64,000 bases of DNA. Origin: Bacteroidota bacterium (GTDB taxonomy: Bacteria > Bacteroidota > Bacteroidia > Cytophagales > Cyclobacteriaceae). Positions 18,007 to 25,977 of this stretch are shown one piece after another. Numbering within the stretch: position 1 is the stretch's first letter; every line of letters begins with the position of its first letter. The notes under the pieces were generated by a model. The model saw only the letters and a list, made by a program, of their open reading frames with translations, was not told the DNA's origin and searched no databases. The stretch spans positions 261,219 through 325,218 of the forward strand of contig JAFDYT010000008.1 in assembly GCA_018266055.1 (NCBI GenBank), written 5' to 3'. The translations under genes and the position numbers were made by a program.

Positions 18007-19245
18007 TTTAAAGATTGCGGTGGCATTGTGCCCGCCAAACCCAAAGGTGTTGCTCATCGCGGCATTCACAGGCTTGCTTACTTTCTTTCCTAATGTAAAG
18101 TTCAGCGAGCCATAGATTGCTTCATCCACATGCTGCGTGTTGATGGTAGGAGGGATGATGTTTTCTTTCACCGCCATGATTGAGGCGATGGCTTCTACTG
18201 CGCCAGCAGCACCGAGCAAATGGCCTGTGGCAGATTTGGTAGCGCTCACATTCAGGTGAACTGGGTTTTCTCCAAACAAGCGTACCATTGCTTTGGTCTC
18301 GCTTATGTCACCAAGCGGTGTAGAAGTAGCGTGTGCGTTGAGGTAGTCGATGTCGGAAGGTTTCATACCGGCGTCGTCCAGCGCTTCTTGCATACCAAGG
18401 AGTGCACCTTCGCCTTCAGGGTGTGTACCCGTAAGATGATAAGCGTCGGCGCTCATACCGCCTCCGGCAACTTCGGCATAAATTTTTGCACCACGCGCTT
18501 TGGCATGCTCGTACTCTTCCAGCACAAGTGCACCCGCACCTTCACCCATGACGAAACCGTCGCGGTCTTTGTCGAAAGGACGTGAGGCAATCAGTGGATT
18601 TTCATTGAATTGCGAAAGCGCCTTCGAGGCATTAAACCCGCCAATTCCAGCTTCATTGATGGCGGCTTCCGAGCCTCCGGTGATAATGATGTTGGCCTTT
18701 CCCCATCGTATGTAATTGAAGGCATCAATGATGGCTGTCGTCGATGTAGCGCAGGCGGAAATGGTCGTGAAGTTGGGGCCCATAAATCCGTACTTAATTG
18801 AAATCCATCCAGACGCGATGTCGGCAATTACTTTAGGAATGAAAAACGGATTGAATCGCGGTGTTCCATCGCCTTTAGCGAATTCGCTCACTTGCTCCTG
18901 AAAGGTTTGAAAGCCACCATTGCCTGATCCCCAGATTACGCCTACCCGACGTTTATTGATTTTTTCAAGATATAGAAGCGCATCTTTAATGGCTTCGTCT
19001 GCCGCTACCATGGCGTATTGAGTGAACTTGTCCATCTTGCGCAACTCGGGTCTGTCAAAATATGCATTGAAATCAAATCCTTTGATCTCGCAGGCGAATC
19101 GCGTTTTGAATTTACTCGCATCAAAATGAGTGATCGGCGCTGCTCCACTTTTTCCTTCTACCAGGTTGGCCCAATATTCGGCCACTGAATTTCCAATCGG
19201 CGTAAGCGCACCCATCCCTGTAACAACTACTCTTTTTTGATTCAT
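17992..19245 (-). CDS. fabF: Beta-ketoacyl-ACP synthase II
   Basis: A 417-aa condensing enzyme of fatty acid elongation. The Cys-His-His triad is visible: C165 in TISACATSTTAI, His near 305 in NAHATSTPLGD, His near 340 in SATKSATGHLLGAAGA. GFGGHNA near the C-terminus closes the active site. It lies 5 bp downstream of a TetR-family gene and is probably cotranscribed with it. There is no acpP or fab cluster beside it, so this may be a second FabF used for a special lipid or under regulator control. Confidence 0.93.
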   Translation of the reverse strand: MNQKRVVVTGMGALTPIGNSVAEYWANLVEGKSGAAPITHFDASKFKTRFACEIKGFDFNAYFDRPELRKMDKFTQYAMVAADEAIKDALLYLEKINKRRVGVIWGSGNGGFQTFQEQVSEFAKGDGTPRFNPFFIPKVIADIASGWISIKYGFMGPNFTTISACATSTTAIIDAFNYIRWGKANIIITGGSEAAINEAGIGGFNASKALSQFNENPLIASRPFDKDRDGFVMGEGAGALVLEEYEHAKARGAKIYAEVAGGGMSADAYHLTGTHPEGEGALLGMQEALDDAGMKPSDIDYLNAHATSTPLGDISETKAMVRLFGENPVHLNVSATKSATGHLLGAAGAVEAIASIMAVKENIIPPTINTQHVDEAIYGSLNFTLGKKVSKPVNAAMSNTFGFGGHNATAIFKKFRD

Positions 19246-19250
19246 AAATT

Positions 19251-19808
19251 TTATGGTTTAACTCTTAAATCCTTGATGATGGCATTCTTAATTGAACTAA
19301 AATCATTTTCATCGGTTAGTCGCGACACTTGCAGCGCTGCCAGCATGTTGGTGATAATTAACAAAGCTCGGGTGCGGGACGATTCCCGAAAGTAAAATAC
19401 TTTTTTACGTTTTCCTTCGTCCAGAATTTGGGTGACCCAGGAAAGTATTTCTTGGGCCAGTTTTTTTAATTCGACAGCAATTTTTTCATCGACGGAATTC
19501 AGGTCGGTAGCCAGCGAACCGACGATGCACACTTTGCCTTCAGCTTTAATGCGCGTATAAATCGAGAGAAAGGCGAGGAGCTTCTCTTCCGGTGTTTTTT
19601 TCGAATAGGCTTCGATAAGCGAACGCAGCCCATCTTGCTGGCCTTTTAATACCGCTATCCCTAAATCTGTTTTGGAAGGAAAATGATAATGGATGGAAGC
19701 GTTCTTAATATTAAGCGACCTGGCGATGTCGTAAAAGCTAAACGCATTGAAGCCTTTGTCGCGGATCAGCTGATCACCTAAAGCAATAATGGTTTCGCGG
19801 GTAGTCAT
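19251..19808 (-). CDS. TetR/AcrR-family transcriptional regulator
   Basis: A 185-aa repressor-type protein. The N-terminal helix-turn-helix is clear (about 25-48: FYDIARSLNIKNASIHYHFPSK). The remaining helices form the ligand-binding domain. It is the first gene of a two-gene unit with fabF. A 20-bp inverted repeat and a TAnnTTTG element lie directly upstream (separate entries), so autoregulation and control of fabF are likely. The ligand may be a fatty acyl compound; this is inference from the partner gene only. Confidence 0.88.
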   Translation of the reverse strand: MTTRETIIALGDQLIRDKGFNAFSFYDIARSLNIKNASIHYHFPSKTDLGIAVLKGQQDGLRSLIEAYSKKTPEEKLLAFLSIYTRIKAEGKVCIVGSLATDLNSVDEKIAVELKKLAQEILSWVTQILDEGKRKKVFYFRESSRTRALLIITNMLAALQVSRLTDENDFSSIKNAIIKDLRVKP

Positions 19809-19822
19809 AACCGTTGCGAATT

Positions 19823-19842
19823 TACCTACCTTTTAGTAGGTA
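19823..19842 (-). promoter_or_regulatory. Probable TetR operator (TACCTAC-N6-GTAGGTA)
   Basis: Perfect 7-bp inverted repeat TACCTAC (19823-19829) / GTAGGTA (19836-19842) with a 6-bp spacer, ending 15 bp upstream of the TetR start codon. On the minus strand it lies just downstream of the -7 element, over the expected transcription start. Size and symmetry fit a TetR dimer site. Confidence 0.72.
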
Positions 19843-19844
19843 GA

Positions 19845-19852
19845 CAAATTTA
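19845..19852 (-). promoter_or_regulatory. Bacteroidota -7 promoter element for TetR-fabF
   Basis: Minus-strand TAAATTTG matches TAnnTTTG exactly. No clear -33 TTTG is seen at the usual spacing. The start of transcription would fall inside the adjacent inverted repeat. The element overlaps the region just before the end of pcm, so read-through from pcm is also possible. Confidence 0.5.
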
Positions 19853-19854
19853 TT

Positions 19855-20511
19855 TTAGGAGGATGCGCCCCAGCCGCTTTCGCCCAGCAGAGGTACGAAA
19901 GCGAACTGATCAAATTCTTCTTTCAACAGCTTCCCATTCTTTTTGGTGATTTTCAGCATTTTCTGAGTGGCTCTGTCGCCGACAGGAATAATCAAGATGC
20001 CGCCGTCGGCAAGTTGATCGATCAGAGCGTTGGGCACAACCGGCGCACCAGCGGTGACGATTATTTTACTAAAAGGTGCCCGAGAAGGAATACCCAGCGA
20101 GCCATCGCCATGGAAGAAGAATGGATGGTAACCGAGGGAGGGCAAAAATGCTTTCGTTTTTTCGAAAAGTTTTCGGTTGAATTCGATGGTATAAACTTTC
20201 GCGCCGAGCTCAAGGAGAATCGCCGCCTGATAACCTGAGCCAGTGCCTATCTCCAGGATTTTTTCACCCGGTTTCACTTCCAGTTTCTCGCTTTGAAAGG
20301 CAACGGTATAAGGTTGAGAAATGGTTTGGCCTTCGCCGATGGGGAAGGCTTTGTCTTCATACGCATGATTGAGCAGGGCATCCTCAAAAAAAACGTGTCT
20401 GGGCACTTTTCCGATGGCTGCCAAAACGGCCTCGTCATGTATGCCTTTTAGGCGTAATTTTTTGACCAACTTATTCCTAAGGCCGCGCTGCTTATAGTTG
20501 TCCTCAATCAT
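19855..20511 (-). CDS. pcm: Protein-L-isoaspartate O-methyltransferase
   Basis: A 218-aa SAM-dependent methyltransferase that repairs isoaspartyl residues in damaged proteins. The family motifs are present: VPRHVFFEDALLNHAYEDKAFPIGEGQTISQP split across about 34-65, and the SAM-binding ILEIGTGSGYQAAIL near 85-100, followed by VYTIEFNRKL. Length is normal. A 229-bp upstream gap holds possible RNA structure (see 20609-20710). Confidence 0.92.
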   Translation of the reverse strand: MIEDNYKQRGLRNKLVKKLRLKGIHDEAVLAAIGKVPRHVFFEDALLNHAYEDKAFPIGEGQTISQPYTVAFQSEKLEVKPGEKILEIGTGSGYQAAILLELGAKVYTIEFNRKLFEKTKAFLPSLGYHPFFFHGDGSLGIPSRAPFSKIIVTAGAPVVPNALIDQLADGGILIIPVGDRATQKMLKITKKNGKLLKEEFDQFAFVPLLGESGWGASS

Positions 20512-20608
20512 CGAAAAGCCTATTTTGACCCAAAAAACGGCATTTTTAAAGATAAAATAAAGTTTTTTGGTTTTCGTAGGAAAATTGAATGCGATCCTTC
20601 TACTTTGG

Positions 20609-20710
20609 GGTTCACAAAATCACAGCAAGACCTATTTTGCCATAGCGTTAAAACTGTGAACCTGATCCCGACAGTAGGAGTGGAATACCACCCTTACTGT
20701 ATGGGCAGGT
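20609..20710 (-). ncRNA. Candidate structured RNA or switching leader upstream of pcm
   Basis: The gap between pcm and the transketolase C-subunit contains two helices that cannot form together. One is a long imperfect hairpin, 20660-20710, built from ACCTG/CAGGT, CCC/GGG and a 13-bp stem from ACAGTA/TACTGT inwards with one mismatch, one wobble and a 4-nt loop. The other is a perfect 8-bp helix GGTTCACA (20609-20616) / TGTGAACC (20655-20662). They share 20660-20662. No match to SRP, tmRNA or TPP/B12 boxes was recognised. Strand is assumed from pcm; the folding is equally good on the other strand. Confidence 0.35.
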
Positions 20711-20740
20711 AAGCAACCCTCCCTACATTTTCAAGTTTGC

Positions 20741-21694
20741 CTATTTTTTTCGCTGAATTGCCTTTTGGGCAGCTTCTACGATATTGTCCGGGCCTAACCC
20801 ATATTTCTTTAAGAGCTGAGCAGGCGTTCCGCTTTCGCCAAAGCTGTCGTTTACGGCAACCATCTCAATCGGCGCAGGGAAGAATCGAGAAAGAACTTGA
20901 GCTACACTTTCGCCTAGGCCTCCATTGATCTGATGCTCCTCGCACGTCACCGCGCACTTTGTCTTTTGTACAGATTCAAGAATGGCAGGGACATCAATCG
21001 GCTTGATGGTGTGAATGTTGATGACCTCGGCACTGATGCCTTGCGCCGCCAGTTTTACTTCCGCTTCAATGGCTTGCCATACCAGGTGGCCGCATGCAAA
21101 AATGCTCACGTCTTTTCCCTCAATCATCTTGTCGGCTTTGCCGATCACAAAGGGGCGGTCGGCAGTGAAGATCGGCCAGCTTGGTCGGCCAAAGCGCAGG
21201 TACGCCGGTCCGATGTGACTTCCCAAGGCGATGGTCGCGGCTTTGGTTTGACTGTAGTCGCACGGCACAATCACAGTCATGCCCGGCAGCATTTTCATCA
21301 TTCCAATATCTTCAAGAATCTGGTGCGTCGCGCCGTCTTCGCCAAGAGTAACACCCGCATGTGATGCGCAGATTTTTACATTCTTTCCGGAATAGGCCAC
21401 TGACTGACGGATCTGGTCATACACTCTGCCGGTAGAGAAGTTAGCGAAGGTTCCTGTAAAAGGAATTTTGCCTCCGATGGTCATGCCCGCGGCAAGGCCA
21501 ATCATATTGGCTTCGGCGATACCGGTTTGAAAGAAGCGCTCAGGGAAATCCTTTTTGAATGCGTCCATTTTCAAAGAGCCTGTAAGGTCGGCGCACAAGG
21601 CCACCACGTCTCCGTTTTGTTTGCCAAGTTCGTGCAACCCCACGCCAAAGCCCGATCGTGTATCTTTCTTTTCTGTAAAAGTGTATTTGGTCAT
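20741..21694 (-). CDS. Transketolase, C-terminal subunit
   Basis: A 317-aa protein carrying the pyrimidine-binding and C-terminal domains of transketolase (GLHELGKQNGDVVALCADLTG starts the PYR domain; GIAEANMIGLAAGM has the conserved catalytic Glu; FGESGTPAQLLKKYGL closes the C-domain). It pairs with the N-terminal subunit encoded upstream on the same strand; together they match a full transketolase of the pentose phosphate pathway in split, two-gene form. The halves are separated by 193 bp, longer than usual for such pairs. Confidence 0.9.
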   Translation of the reverse strand: MTKYTFTEKKDTRSGFGVGLHELGKQNGDVVALCADLTGSLKMDAFKKDFPERFFQTGIAEANMIGLAAGMTIGGKIPFTGTFANFSTGRVYDQIRQSVAYSGKNVKICASHAGVTLGEDGATHQILEDIGMMKMLPGMTVIVPCDYSQTKAATIALGSHIGPAYLRFGRPSWPIFTADRPFVIGKADKMIEGKDVSIFACGHLVWQAIEAEVKLAAQGISAEVINIHTIKPIDVPAILESVQKTKCAVTCEEHQINGGLGESVAQVLSRFFPAPIEMVAVNDSFGESGTPAQLLKKYGLGPDNIVEAAQKAIQRKK

Positions 21695-21791
21695 GCCTGT
21701 TCTGTTAAAGACTTGTTAAACTTTAGTAAATCCCCCAAGCGGCTGCAAACCCTGCGTGCATGGCGTCGTTGAAGTTTTCAAAAATTCTACC

Positions 21792-21878
21792 ATGCAAGAG
21801 ACGCAAACCATCAATCGAAAATTACTTTTCTGGATCGTTGTGGCTACGTTACTCGCTATCATTCCTTGGTTTGTGTGA
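21792..21878 (+). CDS. Possible 28-aa single-pass membrane peptide
   Basis: An ATG-to-TGA frame in the gap between the two transketolase genes, on the opposite strand. The product has a polar head (MQETQTINRK) and a continuous hydrophobic helix (LLFWIVVATLLAIIPWFV), the usual look of bacterial small membrane proteins. No clear promoter or Shine-Dalgarno sequence was found. Chance occurrence is possible because the frame is so short. Confidence 0.35.
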   Translation: MQETQTINRKLLFWIVVATLLAIIPWFV

Positions 21879-21887
21879 TCCGGTGAA

Positions 21888-22739
21888 TTAATAATCTCCA
21901 ATGGTTTCTTCCAGTTGACTCAACGCCGATTTCAGTTCGTCGTCGTTCGGCGCAACGCCGTGCCACTTGTGCGAGCCCATCATAAAATCAACGCCTGCAC
22001 CCATGGCGGTCTTCATCAAGTTCATCACGGGCTTTCCTTTTCCGGACTGTGATTTGGCCAGTTCAAGACCCTTCACCACATCTTCCATTTTATTTCCGTC
22101 AAACTCATTGACAATCCAGCCGAAGGCTTCCCATTTGGCTTTCAGATCAAGTAAGGAAAGAACTTTATCTACCGGGCCGTCGATCTGTTGGCCGTTATAA
22201 TCAATCGTGGCAATTACGTTGTCCATCTTGTTATGCGCGGCGTACATGGCGGCTTCCCATACCTGGCCTTCCTGCTGCTCGCCGTCGCCCATCAGCACAA
22301 AAATCAGTTGATTGTCTTTATTCAGTTTCTTGGTTTGTGCTGCACCGAGCGCCACCGACAACCCCTGACCCAAAGAGCCTGATGCCACGCGAATACCTGG
22401 CAAGTGCTCATGTGTAGCCGGGTGACCTTGCAGACGTGTGTTCAGCATGCGGAAAGAAGACAATTCCTTTACTTCAAAATATCCTGCCCGCGCAAGTGTA
22501 GAATACCACACTGGCGAAATGTGACCGTTGGAAAGGAAGAACAAATCTTCGCCTTTTCCATCCATTGAAAATTTTGAATTGTGCTTCAGAATATGAAAGT
22601 AAAGCGCAACAAAGTAATCGGCGCAGCCGAGCGATCCGCCCGGATGGCCGCTTTGACAAGCGTGCACCATACGCACGATGTCACGGCGAATTTGCGTAGC
22701 TAATTTCTTGAGTTGGATGAGGTCAGGTTGAGTGGACAT
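21888..22739 (-). CDS. Transketolase, N-terminal (thiamine diphosphate-binding) subunit
   Basis: A 283-aa protein with the TPP-binding domain of transketolase: GHPGGSLGCADYFVALYF near residue 32, GSLGQGLSVALGAA near 118, and the Mg/TPP motif GDGEQQEGQVWEAAMYAAHNKMDN near 150. It supplies the pyrophosphate-binding half; the partner at 20741-21694 supplies the rest. Confidence 0.9.
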   Translation of the reverse strand: MSTQPDLIQLKKLATQIRRDIVRMVHACQSGHPGGSLGCADYFVALYFHILKHNSKFSMDGKGEDLFFLSNGHISPVWYSTLARAGYFEVKELSSFRMLNTRLQGHPATHEHLPGIRVASGSLGQGLSVALGAAQTKKLNKDNQLIFVLMGDGEQQEGQVWEAAMYAAHNKMDNVIATIDYNGQQIDGPVDKVLSLLDLKAKWEAFGWIVNEFDGNKMEDVVKGLELAKSQSGKGKPVMNLMKTAMGAGVDFMMGSHKWHGVAPNDDELKSALSQLEETIGDY

Positions 22740-22810
22740 GGCTTACGTTTGCGCGAAGATATAAACTTACAAGAAGACAATAACCTTTACGGATATAATT
22801 TTGCGATTCA

Positions 22811-23350
22811 CTACTTTTTCTTTTTCGCCGCTTTCTTCGGCGTAGCTTTCTTCGCTGCTTTTTTTGGTGCGGCTTTCTTTGCCGGTTTAGCAGGCGCTGC
22901 TTGCCCGAGGATTTGCGCCGTGTGATTTTTTGTATCCACTTTTTCAATCACCTCGCTGATCACTCCGGCTTCGTCAATGATGTACGTGATGCGCGCGGTG
23001 CCCATGTACTTGCGGCCGTACATCGATTTCTCAACCCACGTTTCATACTTGGCGTGAACGACCTTGTCGGTATCGGCCAGTAGACGAAAGGGAAGTTTTT
23101 CTTTGGCGATGAACTTGCGGTGCATCTTTTCGTCGTCGGTGCTGATGCCGAAAACCTCGTAGCCTTGCTTTTGCAGCACTTTGTAGTTGTCGCGCAGGTT
23201 GCACGCTTCGGCCGTGCAGCCGGGCGTCATGTCTTTGGGGTAGAAGTACAGAACTACTTTCTTTCCTTTCAGAGAAGACAATTTCACTTCGTTACCGTCC
23301 TGATCTTTTGCGATGAAGTCGGGTGCTTTCGTTCCAACGGATAGTGCCAT
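22811..23350 (-). CDS. bcp: Thioredoxin-dependent thiol peroxidase (Bcp/PrxQ) with lysine-rich C-terminal tail
   Basis: A 179-aa peroxiredoxin reducing peroxides. C45 (TPGCTAEAC) is the peroxidatic cysteine and C50, five residues on, the resolving cysteine, as in PrxQ enzymes. The catalytic domain ends near residue 150. The last ~28 residues are an Ala/Pro/Lys tail with repeated KKAAPKKAAKK-type units, like histone H1 or bacterial HU tails. Known Bcp proteins of about 150 aa lack it. The tail may bind nucleic acid or other polyanions; this is inference. Confidence 0.9.
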   Translation of the reverse strand: MALSVGTKAPDFIAKDQDGNEVKLSSLKGKKVVLYFYPKDMTPGCTAEACNLRDNYKVLQKQGYEVFGISTDDEKMHRKFIAKEKLPFRLLADTDKVVHAKYETWVEKSMYGRKYMGTARITYIIDEAGVISEVIEKVDTKNHTAQILGQAAPAKPAKKAAPKKAAKKATPKKAAKKKK

Positions 23351-23361
23351 AATCGTAGGGT

Positions 23362-25302
23362 TTAAAGTATCGTTTGCTTGTATGTCGCTTGATTGCCAGC
23401 GCGGTCAGTTACTTTCAATTCAAAATCCCCATGAAGGGGCTTTGAATGATCGAGTCGTTCAGACTGCAAGATGCCGGTTTTGTAATCGTATTTCATCAAC
23501 AACCATTCGCCGTTCACCGATGCTTCGTAGCGGGAAATCCCCGAAAGGTTATCACCTATTCTGAATCTTGCTGACGAAGCATTGCACTGCAAGCGGTGGA
23601 TTATCGGAGCGATGGAATCAGTAAGGAAAATAAAATCTCCGAACTCTGACGCCTGAAACCGTACCGCTCCATTTTGCCATTGTCCGCCGATGTATTCATA
23701 GCTTCGCCCTTCAATGTGGTACACGGCAAGTTTGGATGAAGGAGTCACTTTTTGGCGTGGCTTGAGCGTCACTTCGATGGGCGCATAAAGCGGATCGGTG
23801 GGTCGGCCTATGGTGAAAATCTCTTTCTCGTTTTTGATGCTATTCGCAAGCGTGAGGAACAACGTGTCGTAAAGCGCATTCGGAGCAAAATGAATGTTCG
23901 TCACATCGCTGTAAAACGTGTATTCAATACCTGAAGGAACTTTGTCTTTCAAGCCGAACTGAACCATGCCGTGACAGGTTTGCACTGAGTCGGGTAGGCT
24001 TTTTTGCAAATCGAGAAGATACACTTGCCGCCCGCCGTGCGAATACGACGATTTGATTTCAGTAACGGTTCCTTTTTCGAAAACCTTTAGCAGCGTATTG
24101 GCCGGACAAGCGGAGTGCATCTCCAGCACATTTCCACTGAAGAAATACTCGTGCGCTTTCTGTGGTAGCGTGGAGGGTTTTGTATTCACCGTGAGCTCCG
24201 GTACAATCTTAAAGGTCACGCTGCTTTCGTTGCCATAACTGTCTTTAAGTTTGATGAGCACATCGACGGGCTTGTTGCCTATGGCGATCCGCCCTTTGTC
24301 AACCGAACTTTCGTAATACTTCAGCGGGTTGCCATCGTCCACATACAATTTATTAAAATGAAGGCCGCGTGTTTTCATGGTTTCGAAATCCATAAGCGAC
24401 ACAATGCCGTGCGTGTTATTGAAATTGATGCGGTCGATACGTTGAGTAAAAACTTTCTGACTGTCCACCAAAACTTCAATCTCGTTGATGCCACAGCGGA
24501 AGCGCGAAAGATCCAGCCGGTCGAAGGCCAACAATTCAATCCCGATTTTTCCGGACGCCTGAATGGGATGTTGCAAAAAATAATTGTTGCCATTGCGCAT
24601 CAGCGAATACTCTTTGCGGCCAAAGCGGTTGTCGATGCGCGAATTTACCGTCATGGTCTTTATCGCGATTTTTTGTGCAACCGGCGAAAGTACATCGTTG
24701 ATTTCGCCGAACTTGAACGTCAACGGATTTAAGGCTTCGTTTTGCTCGTCGCGGATTTCAAAATGCAAATGCGGCCCGCTCGATCCTCCAGTATTCCCCG
24801 AAAGGGCAACGGTGTCGCCGCGGTTTACCGGAAACTGATCGGGAGTGAAGAACAAGTCAAGGTCGAACGATTTTTTTTCGTAGTGTTTATTCAACACATA
24901 CGCACCCAATTTTCCTTTGAACTGATCGAGGTGCCCATACACCGAGACGTTGCCGTCGGGATGCGTGATAAAAAGAGCGTGGCCATAGCCGTACGTCCCC
25001 ACGATCACGCGCGAGATGTAGCCGCGCTGTGTGGCCAGCACCGGCATGCCCGCCATGTTGTTGGTGCGAATATCAATGCCCGCATGAAAGTGCGTGTTGC
25101 GCAGCTCGCCCATAGTTCCTGCCAGCCAGTTTTGCTGACCCGGATTGATCGGGAAAAGGTAAGGCTCGCTGAGTACCGCCTTTGGGTAGGGTAGTTCTTT
25201 GGGAGGGTTAAACTGTGCTTGCGCCAACACAGGGATCAACAGCGCAAGCAGGTGCGGAAGAAATTTATTTAACTTCAAATTCAAGCAGTTTTTCGTCTTC
25301 AA
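23362..25302 (-). CDS. Exported M23-family (LytM) metallopeptidase
   Basis: A 646-aa protein: signal peptide (hydrophobic 15-28, ending AQAQ), LytM/peptidase M23 domain at about 45-190, and a ~450-residue C-terminal beta-rich region without a recognised motif. Zinc ligands are visible: H73 and D77 in HFHAGIDI, H178/H180 in GPHLHFEI; H124 (YGHLD) is the usual extra histidine. It probably cleaves peptidoglycan cross-links or regulates amidases. The ATG lies inside the end of the FAH gene (38-bp overlap); TTG codons at positions 7 and 9 could be alternative starts. Confidence 0.87.
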   Translation of the reverse strand: MKTKNCLNLKLNKFLPHLLALLIPVLAQAQFNPPKELPYPKAVLSEPYLFPINPGQQNWLAGTMGELRNTHFHAGIDIRTNNMAGMPVLATQRGYISRVIVGTYGYGHALFITHPDGNVSVYGHLDQFKGKLGAYVLNKHYEKKSFDLDLFFTPDQFPVNRGDTVALSGNTGGSSGPHLHFEIRDEQNEALNPLTFKFGEINDVLSPVAQKIAIKTMTVNSRIDNRFGRKEYSLMRNGNNYFLQHPIQASGKIGIELLAFDRLDLSRFRCGINEIEVLVDSQKVFTQRIDRINFNNTHGIVSLMDFETMKTRGLHFNKLYVDDGNPLKYYESSVDKGRIAIGNKPVDVLIKLKDSYGNESSVTFKIVPELTVNTKPSTLPQKAHEYFFSGNVLEMHSACPANTLLKVFEKGTVTEIKSSYSHGGRQVYLLDLQKSLPDSVQTCHGMVQFGLKDKVPSGIEYTFYSDVTNIHFAPNALYDTLFLTLANSIKNEKEIFTIGRPTDPLYAPIEVTLKPRQKVTPSSKLAVYHIEGRSYEYIGGQWQNGAVRFQASEFGDFIFLTDSIAPIIHRLQCNASSARFRIGDNLSGISRYEASVNGEWLLMKYDYKTGILQSERLDHSKPLHGDFELKVTDRAGNQATYKQTIL

Positions 25303-25879
25303 TATAACCGGTTAGTGTATTGCCGATATGCACCGCGCCTACACCTTTGGGTGTTCCGGTAAAAATCAGATCGCCGGTGCGCAGCGTAAAAAATTTCGAC
25401 AGATAAGCGACGATGTAGTTAAAATTAAAAAGCATGAGGCTGGTGTTGCCTTGCTGCTTTACTATACCGTCAATTTCAAGTTTGAAGTTGATGTCGCTGA
25501 GGTTTTTGAAATCTCCGACCGGAATGAATTTGTCGGAAATAGGAGCGGAGCTGTTGAATCCTTTGGCGATGTCCCACGGCAAGCCTTTCTCTTTGGCTTT
25601 CTGCTGCAGGTCGCGGGCAGTGAAGTCCACACCAAGCCCGATGGAATCATAATATTTGGAAGCAAACTTCTCTTCAATGTTTTTTCCTTCCTTAGAAATC
25701 TTCAATACCAATTCAATTTCATGATGTATGTCTTTCGAGAAATCGGGGTAATAGAAAGGTGACCCGTTTTTTAGAATCGCGGTGTCGGGTTTGGTAAAAA
25801 TCACAGGCTCGTCGGGCCGCTCGTTGTTCAGTTCTTTGATATGCTCCGCATAATTCCTGCCGATCGCAAATATTCGCAT
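25265..25879 (-). CDS. Fumarylacetoacetate hydrolase (FAH) family protein
   Basis: A 204-aa single-domain member of the FAH superfamily. The metal-binding pattern is visible: HHEIELVLKI (E-x-E, about 50-58) with an Asp near 79 (GLGVDFTARD). GRNYAEHIKELNNERP and GDLIFTGTPKGVG are family signatures. Such small members are acylpyruvate hydrolases, oxaloacetate decarboxylases or tautomerases; which one cannot be decided here. It overlaps the M23 gene by 38 bp. Confidence 0.87.
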   Translation of the reverse strand: MRIFAIGRNYAEHIKELNNERPDEPVIFTKPDTAILKNGSPFYYPDFSKDIHHEIELVLKISKEGKNIEEKFASKYYDSIGLGVDFTARDLQQKAKEKGLPWDIAKGFNSSAPISDKFIPVGDFKNLSDINFKLEIDGIVKQQGNTSLMLFNFNYIVAYLSKFFTLRTGDLIFTGTPKGVGAVHIGNTLTGYIEDEKLLEFEVK

Positions 25880-25951
25880 GCCTTTGGGTTGTTATTAATC
25901 CCGTAAAGGTAGGAATACCTGATTGAATTTTCATCTTGATCCGACGATTCT

Positions 25952-25959
25952 TAAATTTG
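25952..25959 (+). promoter_or_regulatory. Bacteroidota -7 element for the M48 gene
   Basis: TAAATTTG matches TAnnTTTG exactly, 25 bp upstream of the preferred ATG at 25978. It places the transcript start near 25966, which rules out the earlier in-frame ATG at 25936. The -33 element is not clear. Confidence 0.5.
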
Positions 25960-25977
25960 CGACTGAAATTTATGACC

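Noticed and set aside
20512-20740. SRP RNA, tmRNA, tRNA or TPP riboswitch in the pcm upstream gap
   Set aside because: None of the conserved core sequences of these RNAs is present on either strand, so only an unnamed structured element is reported.
21716-21901. 61-aa minus-strand frame in the transketolase gap
   Set aside because: Starts within the N-subunit stop region and has no structure-like features; probably leader sequence of the C-subunit gene.
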